From NCBI RefSeq assembly GCF_012102705.1, contig NZ_JAAVTA010000002.1, positions 124,001-188,000 on the forward strand: a stretch of DNA of 64,000 nt. Reading direction: 5' to 3'. Below the pieces are notes generated by a model. It was not told the DNA's origin. It did no database searches and saw only the letters and a program-made list of their open reading frames with translations. The position numbers were made by a program, and so were the translations under genes. Below, piece by piece: positions 21,741-29,509 of this stretch. How positions within the stretch are numbered: position 1 is the first letter of the stretch; the number at the start of each line of letters is the position of its first letter. The stretch comes from Haematospirillum sp. H1815 (GTDB lineage Bacteria > Pseudomonadota > Alphaproteobacteria > Rhodospirillales > Rhodospirillaceae).

Positions 21741-23675
21741 TTATGCAAACTCTGGAGCCGGAATAGCAAACAAACCACCGGTTATCAACGTATAGTCTGT
21801 CACGTCAGATGGCATAAGGTGCACAATTCCCATCATGGTGATGGCCATTTCATGCGTCTGGACATCACCATCCACATCCCCGTACAGGATCAATCCACTT
21901 CCATCCTGTGCACGCTGATACCAGAGGGAATGGGCTGTCGGCGTCTGCCCGGAGAAACCGAACAGCTGCTCTCCCGGCTGCAGGATGTTGGCATCAATAT
22001 TCATCAAACAGACACGGTCACCATCCGCGCGGCTGAAATCAACAATGATGTCGCCGAATGTCTCGTCCAGGGACCAATACTGGAACGCATCCGATGACTC
22101 TCCACCGGTCAGGGTATCGGCTCCCTGCCCACCTGTCAGATAGTCAATGCCATCTCCGCCCTTCAGGCGATCGTTCCCGTCTCCTCCCACCAAGGTATCG
22201 GAACCATCCCGCCCGACAAGAAGGTCATCACCACCGCGACCATGAATCCTGTCATCCTCCGAACCACCAAACAGCAGATTGGCATTGTCTGTGCCCAGAA
22301 CGACATTGCTCACGCCATCTTTGCCGACAAATGTACTGATGCCTGCAAAATCAGGCGTCTCCAGATCTGCATGTATTGTACCGTTCTGAGAAGACAAGAA
22401 TGTCAGAGCCGAATCAAGCATATCAGCCCCAAGCCCGGATGAAGAGGCATTACGCACACGGACAGCCTCCTGCAGAATCGCCGCAGGAGGTAACAATGCT
22501 GGCAAAACATCTGGCTGGCCCAAGTCTGCAGGGGGCACCGTGTCTCCGGGCAACAAAACATCTTTGCGCACCACGTTATCGACACCATTCAGCCGGACCT
22601 GAAGCTCATGTGTTGATGCATCGCCATCCCCGTCAACAGACAGCAGAAGATCACCCCCATCACGAGTAAACCAGGCTGAATACGGAGTTGCCACCTCGCC
22701 TGCAAAGTCAAGCCGTGGCGCCAACCCGGAAAGATCAATGCGATCACCCTCCTCACGATTGAAATCACGGACGGTATCTCCAGGTACGGGGTCAATCGCT
22801 GAAAAAACAAACAGATCGGCACCGGGGCCACCAATCAAAATGTCTGCACCGATCCCACCATCCAGAACATCATCACCAAAGCCACCCGAGAGAGCATCAT
22901 CACCAAAGCCACCACGCAGCACATTCGGCCCCGCATCGCCAAGCAAAACATCGTTACCCATGCCCCCGGTCACATTCTCGACATTGCGTATGATATCGCC
23001 CGGCACACCACCAATCCAGACTGCGCTGCTGTCATGGCCATGCAACTCAACCCACAAAGACGGGAACTGCCCTTTGTAAAGAACCGTATCTCTACCCTCT
23101 CCTCCATCCAAAATCCGGTTCCCGCCCAGACCAGCGAGGACATCGTCCCCTGGTCCGCCATACACGCGACTGTTCCCGGATGCGACCAAACGGTTATCGG
23201 CAGCATCTCCGATCACAGTACCTAATACAGGAGACATCAATGTAATATTTTTGACATCCTCCATACCAGACACCGTCAAGTCGACAACCAGTTCAGGGCC
23301 GCCAACAGCCGGCTGCATGTGCATCACACGACCGCTCTGACGAACGACAAGATCAGAGCCAGGATCTTTCTCTGGCTGTAGGAACTCAATGCTACACAAG
23401 CCATTTACGCCTTCCTGGATCACGTCGCGAACTTGGCCCAGAACGCGCCCGGCCTCACGGCCGAAATCCGGAATCTCCACCTTCTTGATCGCGTCAACGC
23501 TATCTTGGATCACATCACTAACCTGATCCAGAACGCGCCCGGCCTCACGGCCGACATCCGGAATCTCCACCTTCTTGATCGCGTCAACGCTATCCTGGAT
23601 CACATCGACAATATGATCCAAGGCATCCCGACGAGCTTCTTTGTCTTTGAAAAATCGAGACCATTTGATCTTCAT
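21741..23675 (-). CDS. RTX-family calcium-binding protein A (two C-terminal-type modules, tandem N-terminal repeats)
   Basis: The 644-residue protein is the leftmost RTX paralogue. Residues 15-85 hold two near-identical 30-residue helical repeats (unit starting DVIQDSVDAIKKVEIPD). Glycine/aspartate nonapeptides of the GGxGxDxLx type occur in two blocks (about 165-290 and 480-530). Each block is followed by a copy of the cluster's shared module: first GDTVRDFNREEGDRIDLSG ... SAWF ... VDGDGDASTHE, later GDIIVDFSRADGDR ... SLWY ... GDVDGDVQTHE. It has no classical signal peptide, as expected for type I secretion, but no secretion genes are near. AAGGAA precedes the ATG by 8 bp. Binding of Ca2+ is inferred from the repeats; the biological role is unknown. 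Confidence 0.85.
   Translation of the reverse strand: MKIKWSRFFKDKEARRDALDHIVDVIQDSVDAIKKVEIPDVGREAGRVLDQVSDVIQDSVDAIKKVEIPDFGREAGRVLGQVRDVIQEGVNGLCSIEFLQPEKDPGSDLVVRQSGRVMHMQPAVGGPELVVDLTVSGMEDVKNITLMSPVLGTVIGDAADNRLVASGNSRVYGGPGDDVLAGLGGNRILDGGEGRDTVLYKGQFPSLWVELHGHDSSAVWIGGVPGDIIRNVENVTGGMGNDVLLGDAGPNVLRGGFGDDALSGGFGDDVLDGGIGADILIGGPGADLFVFSAIDPVPGDTVRDFNREEGDRIDLSGLAPRLDFAGEVATPYSAWFTRDGGDLLLSVDGDGDASTHELQVRLNGVDNVVRKDVLLPGDTVPPADLGQPDVLPALLPPAAILQEAVRVRNASSSGLGADMLDSALTFLSSQNGTIHADLETPDFAGISTFVGKDGVSNVVLGTDNANLLFGGSEDDRIHGRGGDDLLVGRDGSDTLVGGDGNDRLKGGDGIDYLTGGQGADTLTGGESSDAFQYWSLDETFGDIIVDFSRADGDRVCLMNIDANILQPGEQLFGFSGQTPTAHSLWYQRAQDGSGLILYGDVDGDVQTHEMAITMMGIVHLMPSDVTDYTLITGGLFAIPAPEFA
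23411..23610. repeat. 90-bp direct tandem repeat inside RTX gene A
   Basis: The block beginning GAACGCGCCCGGCCTCACGG at 23441 recurs at 23531, exactly 90 bp on, with only a few substitutions through the whole unit; flanking partial units extend the homology at both ends. It encodes the 30-residue amphipathic repeat at the protein's N-terminus. Near-identity at DNA level points to a recent duplication. Confidence 0.9.
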
Positions 23676-23819
23676 GGCAGATTCCTTCCTGCACCTTGAT
23701 AACTATGAATCATAAGTGCGCTTTTTTCTCCATAAATATCAACCTTAGATATTTTCTTCTCTATACAAACAATCTTTAATAAATCGGCGAAACCACCGTA
23801 GAACCAAAAGCCACGGATA

Positions 23820-24677
23820 CTACACAAGATCGGCCAGAAGCCCTTGGTCGAAGGAGAGAGGAGACATGCCCTGCAAGAAAATATTAATTTCACAGCTGTT
23901 GAAATCTCCATCAACATCACCCTCCAGCCAGAGTGGCTTGCCGGCACCACTGACCGTATACCACAAGGCATGGGGCGCAGGTTTCTCACCGGAAAGAACG
24001 AAGGGCTGCTCACCGGGCCTGTCCTTATCTGCATCACCCAGCAAGGCGATCTTCAACTCCATAGAGACACGCGTTTTCTCGGCTACAGAGCGATCAAGGG
24101 GTACGCCGTGCCCCTCGAATGCGTTCGATGCAAAGACATACATGCCCGCTTTCTGATGATCCGCCAGCGCAGAGAGAAGCGTAACGGACTCAGAAGACAT
24201 TGCTTCGGCATGGCTGTAGAAGCAAGCTGAACCATAATGATCAACGATCAGAAAAAGGGGGGACGAAACCGTTTCCGGCATTTCGATAAACCCCTGAACC
24301 TCTGGTCCGGACTCCGGATCTTTCAAAGGGTAAAAAATATCATTCATGAACAGGTTGACTTCCTGGGTCTCCACATTCCCGTCCGTATCCCCCCTGAGGG
24401 CGATAATCCCGTTTGATTCATCCAGCCACAGGGACCAGGGAAAAGAATCAGAGCCACTGAAAAATAACCCCTCCCCCGTACCAGAAAGATGGAAGACCTG
24501 ACCGTCATCAGTATGAAAGTCTGTTACGATATCGTCGCCGTCATACCCCTCTGTCACATAAGACAGCTGGTCCGGTACAGACGTATGCAGCGTAAGATCC
24601 AGCATGGTGTCGGCAAAGCCCTCAATATCCATCGGGCCTGCGGCATGAACAAACGAGCGTTGTACATCATATGTCAC
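23820..24677 (-). CDS. RTX-cluster protein B: two shared modules without nonapeptide repeats
   Basis: The 285-residue product has lost, or never had, glycine-rich nonapeptides but keeps two copies of the module found at the C-termini of the neighbouring RTX proteins: GYDGDDIVTDFHTDDGQVF ... WSLWL ... RGDTDGNVETQE (residues about 44-110) and PHALWYTVSG ... EGDVDGDFNSCE (about 235-275). The region between (about 125-215) is unlike the neighbours. No signal peptide is seen. GGGGGG lies about 15 bp before the ATG. It may be a degenerating RTX gene or a stand-alone partner of the others; the sequence does not decide. Confidence 0.7.
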   Translation of the reverse strand: MTYDVQRSFVHAAGPMDIEGFADTMLDLTLHTSVPDQLSYVTEGYDGDDIVTDFHTDDGQVFHLSGTGEGLFFSGSDSFPWSLWLDESNGIIALRGDTDGNVETQEVNLFMNDIFYPLKDPESGPEVQGFIEMPETVSSPLFLIVDHYGSACFYSHAEAMSSESVTLLSALADHQKAGMYVFASNAFEGHGVPLDRSVAEKTRVSMELKIALLGDADKDRPGEQPFVLSGEKPAPHALWYTVSGAGKPLWLEGDVDGDFNSCEINIFLQGMSPLSFDQGLLADLV

Positions 24678-24765
24678 GATATTCCCCCCTTCATACGGTT
24701 TCTGACCGCAACCGCATCTCCCCCTGCATCATCCAGAACAAGAATGCGGGGTGACAGCCAACGGT

Positions 24766-24794
24766 GCAAAACGAAACCGAAGATAACAATCTTC
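24766..24794 (-). terminator. Weak terminator after RTX gene C
   Basis: On the minus strand GAAGAT and ATCTTC form a 6-bp stem with a TGTT loop, followed by GGTTTCGTTTT. It lies just beyond the stop of gene C. Confidence 0.45.
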
Positions 24795-24799
24795 AGGGG

Positions 24800-25507
24800 C
24801 TAGGCAATCCCATATTGAAAGATAACATCGGAGGGCTGTAGTTCGGTTACGCCCCGCAGAACGATCTGTATTTCCTGCGTGTCCACATGCCCGTCCGTAT
24901 CCCCCAGAAGGGTCAAATCCTTGCGATCATCGGAAACGCAGTACCACAGGGCATTGGCCCCCGGCTCTGTTCCGTGAAAGGACAAGGGCAAGGGGTGCTC
25001 GGAATCGGGCTTGAATCCATCCTGAACAGACGCCGGCAAAAGGGTGTCCGCAAACACAAACTGAATAACATCCCCCTGATCGTGACTGAAATCTGTGATG
25101 ATATCCCCCCGGGTTTCAGACGCGCTGCTGTACAAGAAACGGTCAGCACCCGAACCACCGGTCAACAGGTCAGCACCCGAACCGCCGGCCAGCGTATCAC
25201 GACCCGGGCCACCATCCAGAACATCTGGTCCGCCACGACCACGCAACCAGTCATCACCATCCATCCCCTGCAACCGATTGGGACGCCTGTCCCCGGCCAA
25301 ACTGTCCGGAGCATGCCCCCCGATCACACCCGATGCATACCGGACTGTTGATACCTGCTCTCCCCCAACGAAGACAGGGGTGGGAGCACTCTCCTCCAAC
25401 GAAACAACAACAGATCTGTCGGCACCGCTATAATCCAGCACCTTGTTCTTGGAAGAATATCTCCATGTTACTTCGGCAGCGGCCAAAGGGCTTGGCAAGG
25501 AACGCAT
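24800..25507 (-). CDS. Small RTX-family protein C
   Basis: The 235-residue protein has the layout shared by the small paralogues: an N-terminal beta segment (DYSGADRSVVVSLEES ... VFVGGEQV), the join VIGGHAPDSLAGD, about five RTX nonapeptides (DGDDWLRGRGGPDVLDGG through GGSGADRF, residues about 80-125), then the shared module GDIITDFSHDQGDVIQF ... NALWY ... GDTDGHVDTQE ... LRGVTELQPSDV. It is most similar to paralogue D at 25732. GTGAGG precedes the ATG. The conserved intergenic element copy 2 lies about 50 bp upstream and may regulate it. Confidence 0.82.
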   Translation of the reverse strand: MRSLPSPLAAAEVTWRYSSKNKVLDYSGADRSVVVSLEESAPTPVFVGGEQVSTVRYASGVIGGHAPDSLAGDRRPNRLQGMDGDDWLRGRGGPDVLDGGPGRDTLAGGSGADLLTGGSGADRFLYSSASETRGDIITDFSHDQGDVIQFVFADTLLPASVQDGFKPDSEHPLPLSFHGTEPGANALWYCVSDDRKDLTLLGDTDGHVDTQEIQIVLRGVTELQPSDVIFQYGIA

Positions 25508-25554
25508 GGTGCCTCACATGATAGTCGAGGGAAGATCGCGAGCAGACGCTACAC

Positions 25555-25613
25555 CCCTTGATTGTATTTACGCAAGTACCAAGCTGGCTGGGAACAACCA
25601 ACCCCTTGGGCAC
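25555..25613. repeat. Diverged intergenic element, copy 2 (first copy at 17409-17484)
   Basis: CCCTTGATTGTATTTAC (from 25555) and CCTTGGGCAC (from 25604) repeat the two ends of the element at 17409-17484, with a spacer 17 bp shorter. On the minus strand it reads TGCCCAAGG ... GTAAATACAATCAAGGG and ends about 48 bp before the start codon of RTX gene C, a position suited to a promoter or operator. Confidence 0.5.
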
Positions 25614-25663
25614 AGGCTTCTTTATTTGGCCGCAAAGAAATGAATTCAGTACAAACAAAGAGA

Positions 25664-25703
25664 ACCCCCCGGAATCTACGACACCATAGATTCCGGGGGA
25701 CCT
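25664..25703 (-). terminator. Rho-independent terminator after RTX gene D
   Basis: Minus strand: CCCCCGGAATCTA and TAGATTCCGGGGG pair over 13 bp with an 8-base loop, followed by TTCTCTTTGTTT. It lies about 30 bp beyond the stop of gene D. Confidence 0.88.
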
Positions 25704-25731
25704 GTTTAGACAAAAGATACTGGGGCGCGCC

Positions 25732-26418
25732 TTATACCCAGTATTCAAACACAAAGTCTGAACTCTGAAGGCTTGTCACACCTTGCAGGGTCATGGAGAT
25801 TTCGTGCGTGGCAACCTGACCGTCCGTATCACCAAACAGATGCAGGTCCTTGCCATTTTCGGCAATCTGGTACCACAGGGAATGAGGCGCCTCCGCTGTC
25901 CCGTTCAGGGGCATGGGCATGGGTTGCTCGGGATCAGGCACATACCCCGGCTTCGGGTGGTTATGGGCATACTGCTCTTCTTCCGTAAAAATGAAATTGA
26001 TGATATCGCCCTGGCCATGATTGAAGTCGGTAATCACATCTCCTTGGGTATCGGATGCTCTCCAGTACACAAATTTGTCGGCACCCGGACCACCCGTAAT
26101 GGTATCAGCGCCTTTTCCTCCGATCAGAAAGTCATTGCCCGAACCACCGGCCAAGGTGTCATCACCTTTGCCACCACTTAGCAGATCATCGCCACCAAGC
26201 CCGACCAGAACATTGTTATGGCTATCACCGTGAATGTTGTCTGGCGCCGACCCACCGATAACATTACGGACTCCATCCACCCACACAGAGGGATTCTGCC
26301 CTTGCACTGCGGCATAGGACTGCTCCATCGAAACAACAACCGACCTGTTCTCACCGGCATAATCAACTGTATCCTGTGTATTCAGGCCATACATATTCCG
26401 GATCATAAATGAACTCAT
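25732..26418 (-). CDS. Small RTX-family protein D
   Basis: The 228-residue protein has the N-terminal beta segment DYAGENRSVVVSMEQS ... WVDGV, the join VIGGSAPDNIHGD, five canonical nonapeptides (GGDDLLSGGKGDDTLAGG onwards to GGPGADKF, about residues 75-120) and the shared C-terminal module GDVITDFNHGQGDIINF ... SLWYQIAENGKDLHLFGD ... TDGQVATHE ... LQGVTSLQSSDF. The start ATG at 26418 has GGGAG upstream; an in-frame ATG at 26505 would add 29 residues that look non-coding. It is the best intact reference for what the neighbouring pseudogene E has lost. Confidence 0.83.
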   Translation of the reverse strand: MSSFMIRNMYGLNTQDTVDYAGENRSVVVSMEQSYAAVQGQNPSVWVDGVRNVIGGSAPDNIHGDSHNNVLVGLGGDDLLSGGKGDDTLAGGSGNDFLIGGKGADTITGGPGADKFVYWRASDTQGDVITDFNHGQGDIINFIFTEEEQYAHNHPKPGYVPDPEQPMPMPLNGTAEAPHSLWYQIAENGKDLHLFGDTDGQVATHEISMTLQGVTSLQSSDFVFEYWV

Positions 26419-26569
26419 TGGAGAAACTCCCAAAGTAGAGTGGACAATGACAGGATCACAAAGACCTGCCGGCAGGACGCAGACCACCGCTCTGATTTGC
26501 GGCACAACGCCACATCAGGGATGATTTGCGGAAAAGTGGGAAAAATCAGGACAATGCCCGAAGTAACTC

Positions 26570-27068
26570 TCAGGTATAGTAGGTAAAATAAACGTCAGAG
26601 TCCTGAATGTGGGTAACACCCTGAAGGGTTACCTCAATCTCATGCGTTGACATATCGCCGTCACTATCCCCATAAAGCACCACATCCCGCCCGTTCCCGA
26701 ACAGCGTGTATCACAAGCTATTGGGGGCCGGCGTGGCCCCAGTTCAGGAGTAGAGACGTTAGCCTTTCCGGATCCTGGACATATCCGGGTTGTGACGCCG
26801 CATAACTGACCGAATCATCAAACGAAAAATCGATCCGGTCTCGCGAAGATCCCCCAATAACACTCTTGTCGTAGCCGATGGATCCAATGCGCTCACCACC
26901 AACAATGATGGGCGATACAATACCAAACCCCTTGATCTGTACAAAAATGGGCTGATCTTGGTTGCTGAGATCGCGGGTTCCCTCCATGAGGACAGGCCGC
27001 TTGTCACGGGCCACATCACCTTCCGCGTTCAGCCCGGCTGCCCCGGAATGTTCTACTGATGCCGTCAT
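26570..27068 (-). pseudogene. RTX-family pseudogene E (repeat deletion, frameshift, nonsense codon)
   Basis: The frame from the ATG at 27068 (AAGGA upstream) runs like paralogue D up to KSVIGGSSRDRI, then joins directly to DFSFDDSVSYAASQPGYVQD, so all nonapeptides and the first part of the module (about 75 residues) are deleted in frame. An extra T (plus-strand A at 26741) shifts the frame and leads to a TAG. In the restored frame the remainder reads APNSL-stop-YTLFGNGRD, GDSDGDMSTHE and LQGVTHIQDSDVYFTYYT; the stop (TGA, 26713-26711) replaces the invariant Trp of S-L-W-Y. A terminal TGA closes at 26570. Three independent lesions make loss of function very likely. Confidence 0.85.
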
Positions 27069-27234
27069 CGTCAACATCCTTCCACGCAAGACACAAAACA
27101 TCCATAACGAACCGTACATAGACAATCACACTCAGAGATAGAGTCAAGGTAATTTTGACAATTAAAATCATGTAATTATTCATTAAAAAGACAAAAATAT
27201 GTGCATCTGCCATGGCAATGCAGGCCCGGTATCA

Positions 27235-27268
27235 AACAAAAAAGCAGGGCCCCGCAAAGAGCCCTGCA
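27235..27268 (-). terminator. Rho-independent terminator after RTX gene F
   Basis: Minus strand: GCAGGGC and GCCCTGC form a stem with a short T/G-containing loop and are followed by TTTTTTG. It lies about 45 bp after the stop of gene F and closes its unit. Confidence 0.88.
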
Positions 27269-27310
27269 CCAAGTCCCCCCAGCAAAGGAAACAGCACGCA
27301 GATCCTTATT

Positions 27311-29320
27311 TCATGCAACAAAATCATATGGATAAAGAGATGACACACCGGGAATGGACAACGTCACCTCCCACGTCTCAACATCACCATCACTATCACC
27401 TATCAGAACCACGCCATCTTCATTATCAACCAAGTGATACCAAAAAGAATGAGGCGTGGCTGTCACACCAGAGAACTCAAAAGGCTGCCATCCGGTGCGA
27501 TCAGGATTCGCATCAAAACGGTGGTACAGCCAAATCCGGTCTCCTTGCGCACGATTGAAATCCGTTATCGTATCGCCGCGCATATCCCACAGGCGGAAGT
27601 AACCAAACATATCAGCACCAAGACCACCGGTCAGGGTATCTGCCCCTTGCCCTCCGAAAAGGGAATCATGCCCTGCTCCCCCATCAAGGATATCCTCACC
27701 ATCTCCTCCATACAGGGTATCATTCCCACCCTCACCACGCAGCACATCCCTGCCGCCCTGGCCGTGAAGCCAGTTATCCCGATTATCTCCGGTCAGCTGG
27801 TCATTTCCTGACCCAGCCTGTATCTGCTCGATATTACGCAAGCTGTCCTCAACGAGGCCCCCAATACGAACATGAGCATGTGTCGATCCGTTCAGGGTCA
27901 CGACAACATCGCCCGTCCGGTTGCTGTACAGCACGCGATCAACCCCGACGCCCCCATCCAGAACATCACGGTCGGGACCCCCATCCAGAACATCATCGCC
28001 GGAACCGCCAAACAAAAAGTCACGGCCGGCCCCACCAGACAACTGATTATCACGGTCGTTCCCGATCAGATGATCATGCCCCGCACCCGTGACAATATTC
28101 TCAACACTGCGCAGAAGGTCTTCGTGCATCCCGTTGACATGGGCGAGGCCATCACCGGAATCATTCAACAGGATATAAACAGAGGCCGCACCACGCCGGG
28201 TATACAACGCCGTATCATCACCGACTCCCCCGTCCAGGACGTCGTTACCCTCACCACCGTCCAGCAGGTCATTCCCCTCCCGCCCCATCAGGACATCATT
28301 TCCCCCATTGCCCCAGAACATATTATGGCGGGCGTCCCCAACCAAGACATCGTGACCGTCACCACCTTCAACGTACTCGATATGGCGGAGCGTATCTTCA
28401 GCAACACCCCCGACGTAAACAACCGTGTCCGCGCTGTTATCAAGGCTGACAACCACGGCCTCGTTTTTCTCCCGGTAGATTGCCGTATCGCGTCCCCCTT
28501 CACCGCCATCGATCAGATCTTTTCCCTCGCCACCGTGCAGATGATCATTCCCGCCTCGCCCACGCAGCGTGTCATCTCCCTTTCCCCCACACAGGTAGTT
28601 GGGTTCATCATCGCCCACCAGAGCATCAGCCCCATCACCGCCTTCCAGACTCTCGATATTCTTCAGCGTATCTTCCGGCCGCCCCCCAACGAAGACAACG
28701 CTCTCCAGCGGCCCCATCAGGACAGCCAGAACAGGTTCCTGCCTGTCACTGTAAGACGCTGTATCGTACGGCCCCGATCCACCATCAAGCCGATCTGCTC
28801 CTGTGCCGCCACGTAAAATATCATGGGACAGCGGACTTCCGATCAGAAGGTCATCACCATGACCACCGACCAGATCCACGGCATGGTGAATCTGGTGGCT
28901 GGCATCCAGAACATTGGAAAAGTGCAAAGCCCCATCAACGGTCGAGATGGACGCCATGGATGCATCACGCCAGTCCACAGAAACGGGGGACGATGCCTCA
29001 GCAAGATTCAAATGACCATTGCCGGCTGTCAGAACCAGACCAAGATCATCGGCCGATATACTTTTCACATCCAGCAAGCGGTAGCGGGCTTCAACGGTGC
29101 GCAGGTCTCCGTCGGCATCAATAAAAATATCAAGGTTGTTCGCGTCACGTGAAAACCAGACCCCATACCGGAATGGATCTTGCCCGCTGAACACCAATAC
29201 GGAAGAAAAAGGAGACAACATAGATCTCAGGGCCTGCAGGGCATCAAGCCCATTTCCTGACACATCCGCGTTCTCCCTTAACACGACATGGACAGAACGT
29301 TCTTGATCAAGAGTACGCAT
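27311..29320 (-). CDS. Large RTX-family protein F
   Basis: The largest paralogue, 669 residues. The N-terminus (about 50-105) already carries one shared module: FSGQDPFRYGVWFSRDANN, then DADGDLRTVE. A series of RTX blocks follows, each with nonapeptides (GGKGDDTLRGRGGNDHLHGG type) and separated by a repeating linker of the form Y-x(6)-VVVSL ... VYVGG-x-x-EDTLRxIE; I count four such linkers with a period of about 95-100 residues. A last nonapeptide run (GGQGADTLTGGLGADMF) leads into a terminal module GDTITDFNRAQGDRIWL ... SFWY ... GDSDGDVETWE. The ATG at 29320 has an excellent GGGAGGGGGG ribosome binding site. Acidic, no signal peptide: an inferred type I secretion substrate, secretion system not in the window. 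Confidence 0.88.
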   Translation of the reverse strand: MRTLDQERSVHVVLRENADVSGNGLDALQALRSMLSPFSSVLVFSGQDPFRYGVWFSRDANNLDIFIDADGDLRTVEARYRLLDVKSISADDLGLVLTAGNGHLNLAEASSPVSVDWRDASMASISTVDGALHFSNVLDASHQIHHAVDLVGGHGDDLLIGSPLSHDILRGGTGADRLDGGSGPYDTASYSDRQEPVLAVLMGPLESVVFVGGRPEDTLKNIESLEGGDGADALVGDDEPNYLCGGKGDDTLRGRGGNDHLHGGEGKDLIDGGEGGRDTAIYREKNEAVVVSLDNSADTVVYVGGVAEDTLRHIEYVEGGDGHDVLVGDARHNMFWGNGGNDVLMGREGNDLLDGGEGNDVLDGGVGDDTALYTRRGAASVYILLNDSGDGLAHVNGMHEDLLRSVENIVTGAGHDHLIGNDRDNQLSGGAGRDFLFGGSGDDVLDGGPDRDVLDGGVGVDRVLYSNRTGDVVVTLNGSTHAHVRIGGLVEDSLRNIEQIQAGSGNDQLTGDNRDNWLHGQGGRDVLRGEGGNDTLYGGDGEDILDGGAGHDSLFGGQGADTLTGGLGADMFGYFRLWDMRGDTITDFNRAQGDRIWLYHRFDANPDRTGWQPFEFSGVTATPHSFWYHLVDNEDGVVLIGDSDGDVETWEVTLSIPGVSSLYPYDFVA

Positions 29321-29389
29321 GGCACCCCCCTCCCAAAAGAAAAGAGATGAAACCATAAGGTTAAAATGGTTGCAGGTCCATCATCATCC

Positions 29390-29470
29390 CGCAATATAAT
29401 ATAAGCATATATTATACATGCACATTATACTGAATCAGTTATTGCGGCGTAATATATGTGAATACCCAAT
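29390..29470 (-). promoter_or_regulatory. AT-rich promoter region of RTX gene F
   Basis: Between gene F and the WYL gene the sequence is strikingly AT-rich against the GC-rich window. On the minus strand two TATAAT hexamers (29429-29424 and 29416-29411) lie about 95-110 bp upstream of the start codon; the -35 matches (TTACGC at 17 bp) are poor. Such a region could be bound by nucleoid proteins or need an activator. Confidence 0.45.
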
Positions 29471-29509
29471 AAAATTCATAATGCTCAAAATATTATTATA
29501 AAATTATAT

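Noticed and set aside
27872-28816. Long plus-strand open frame (314 codons) opposite RTX gene F, with repeated I-x-N-I-x-x-G phrases
   Set aside because: It is the mirror of the periodic GGxGxD codons on the true strand; no ribosome binding site and no family.
22100-29000. Regularly spaced short DNA repeats that look like a CRISPR or minisatellite array
   Set aside because: They are the coding periodicity of RTX nonapeptides; spacing is 27 bp and the repeats are too divergent, with no cas genes.
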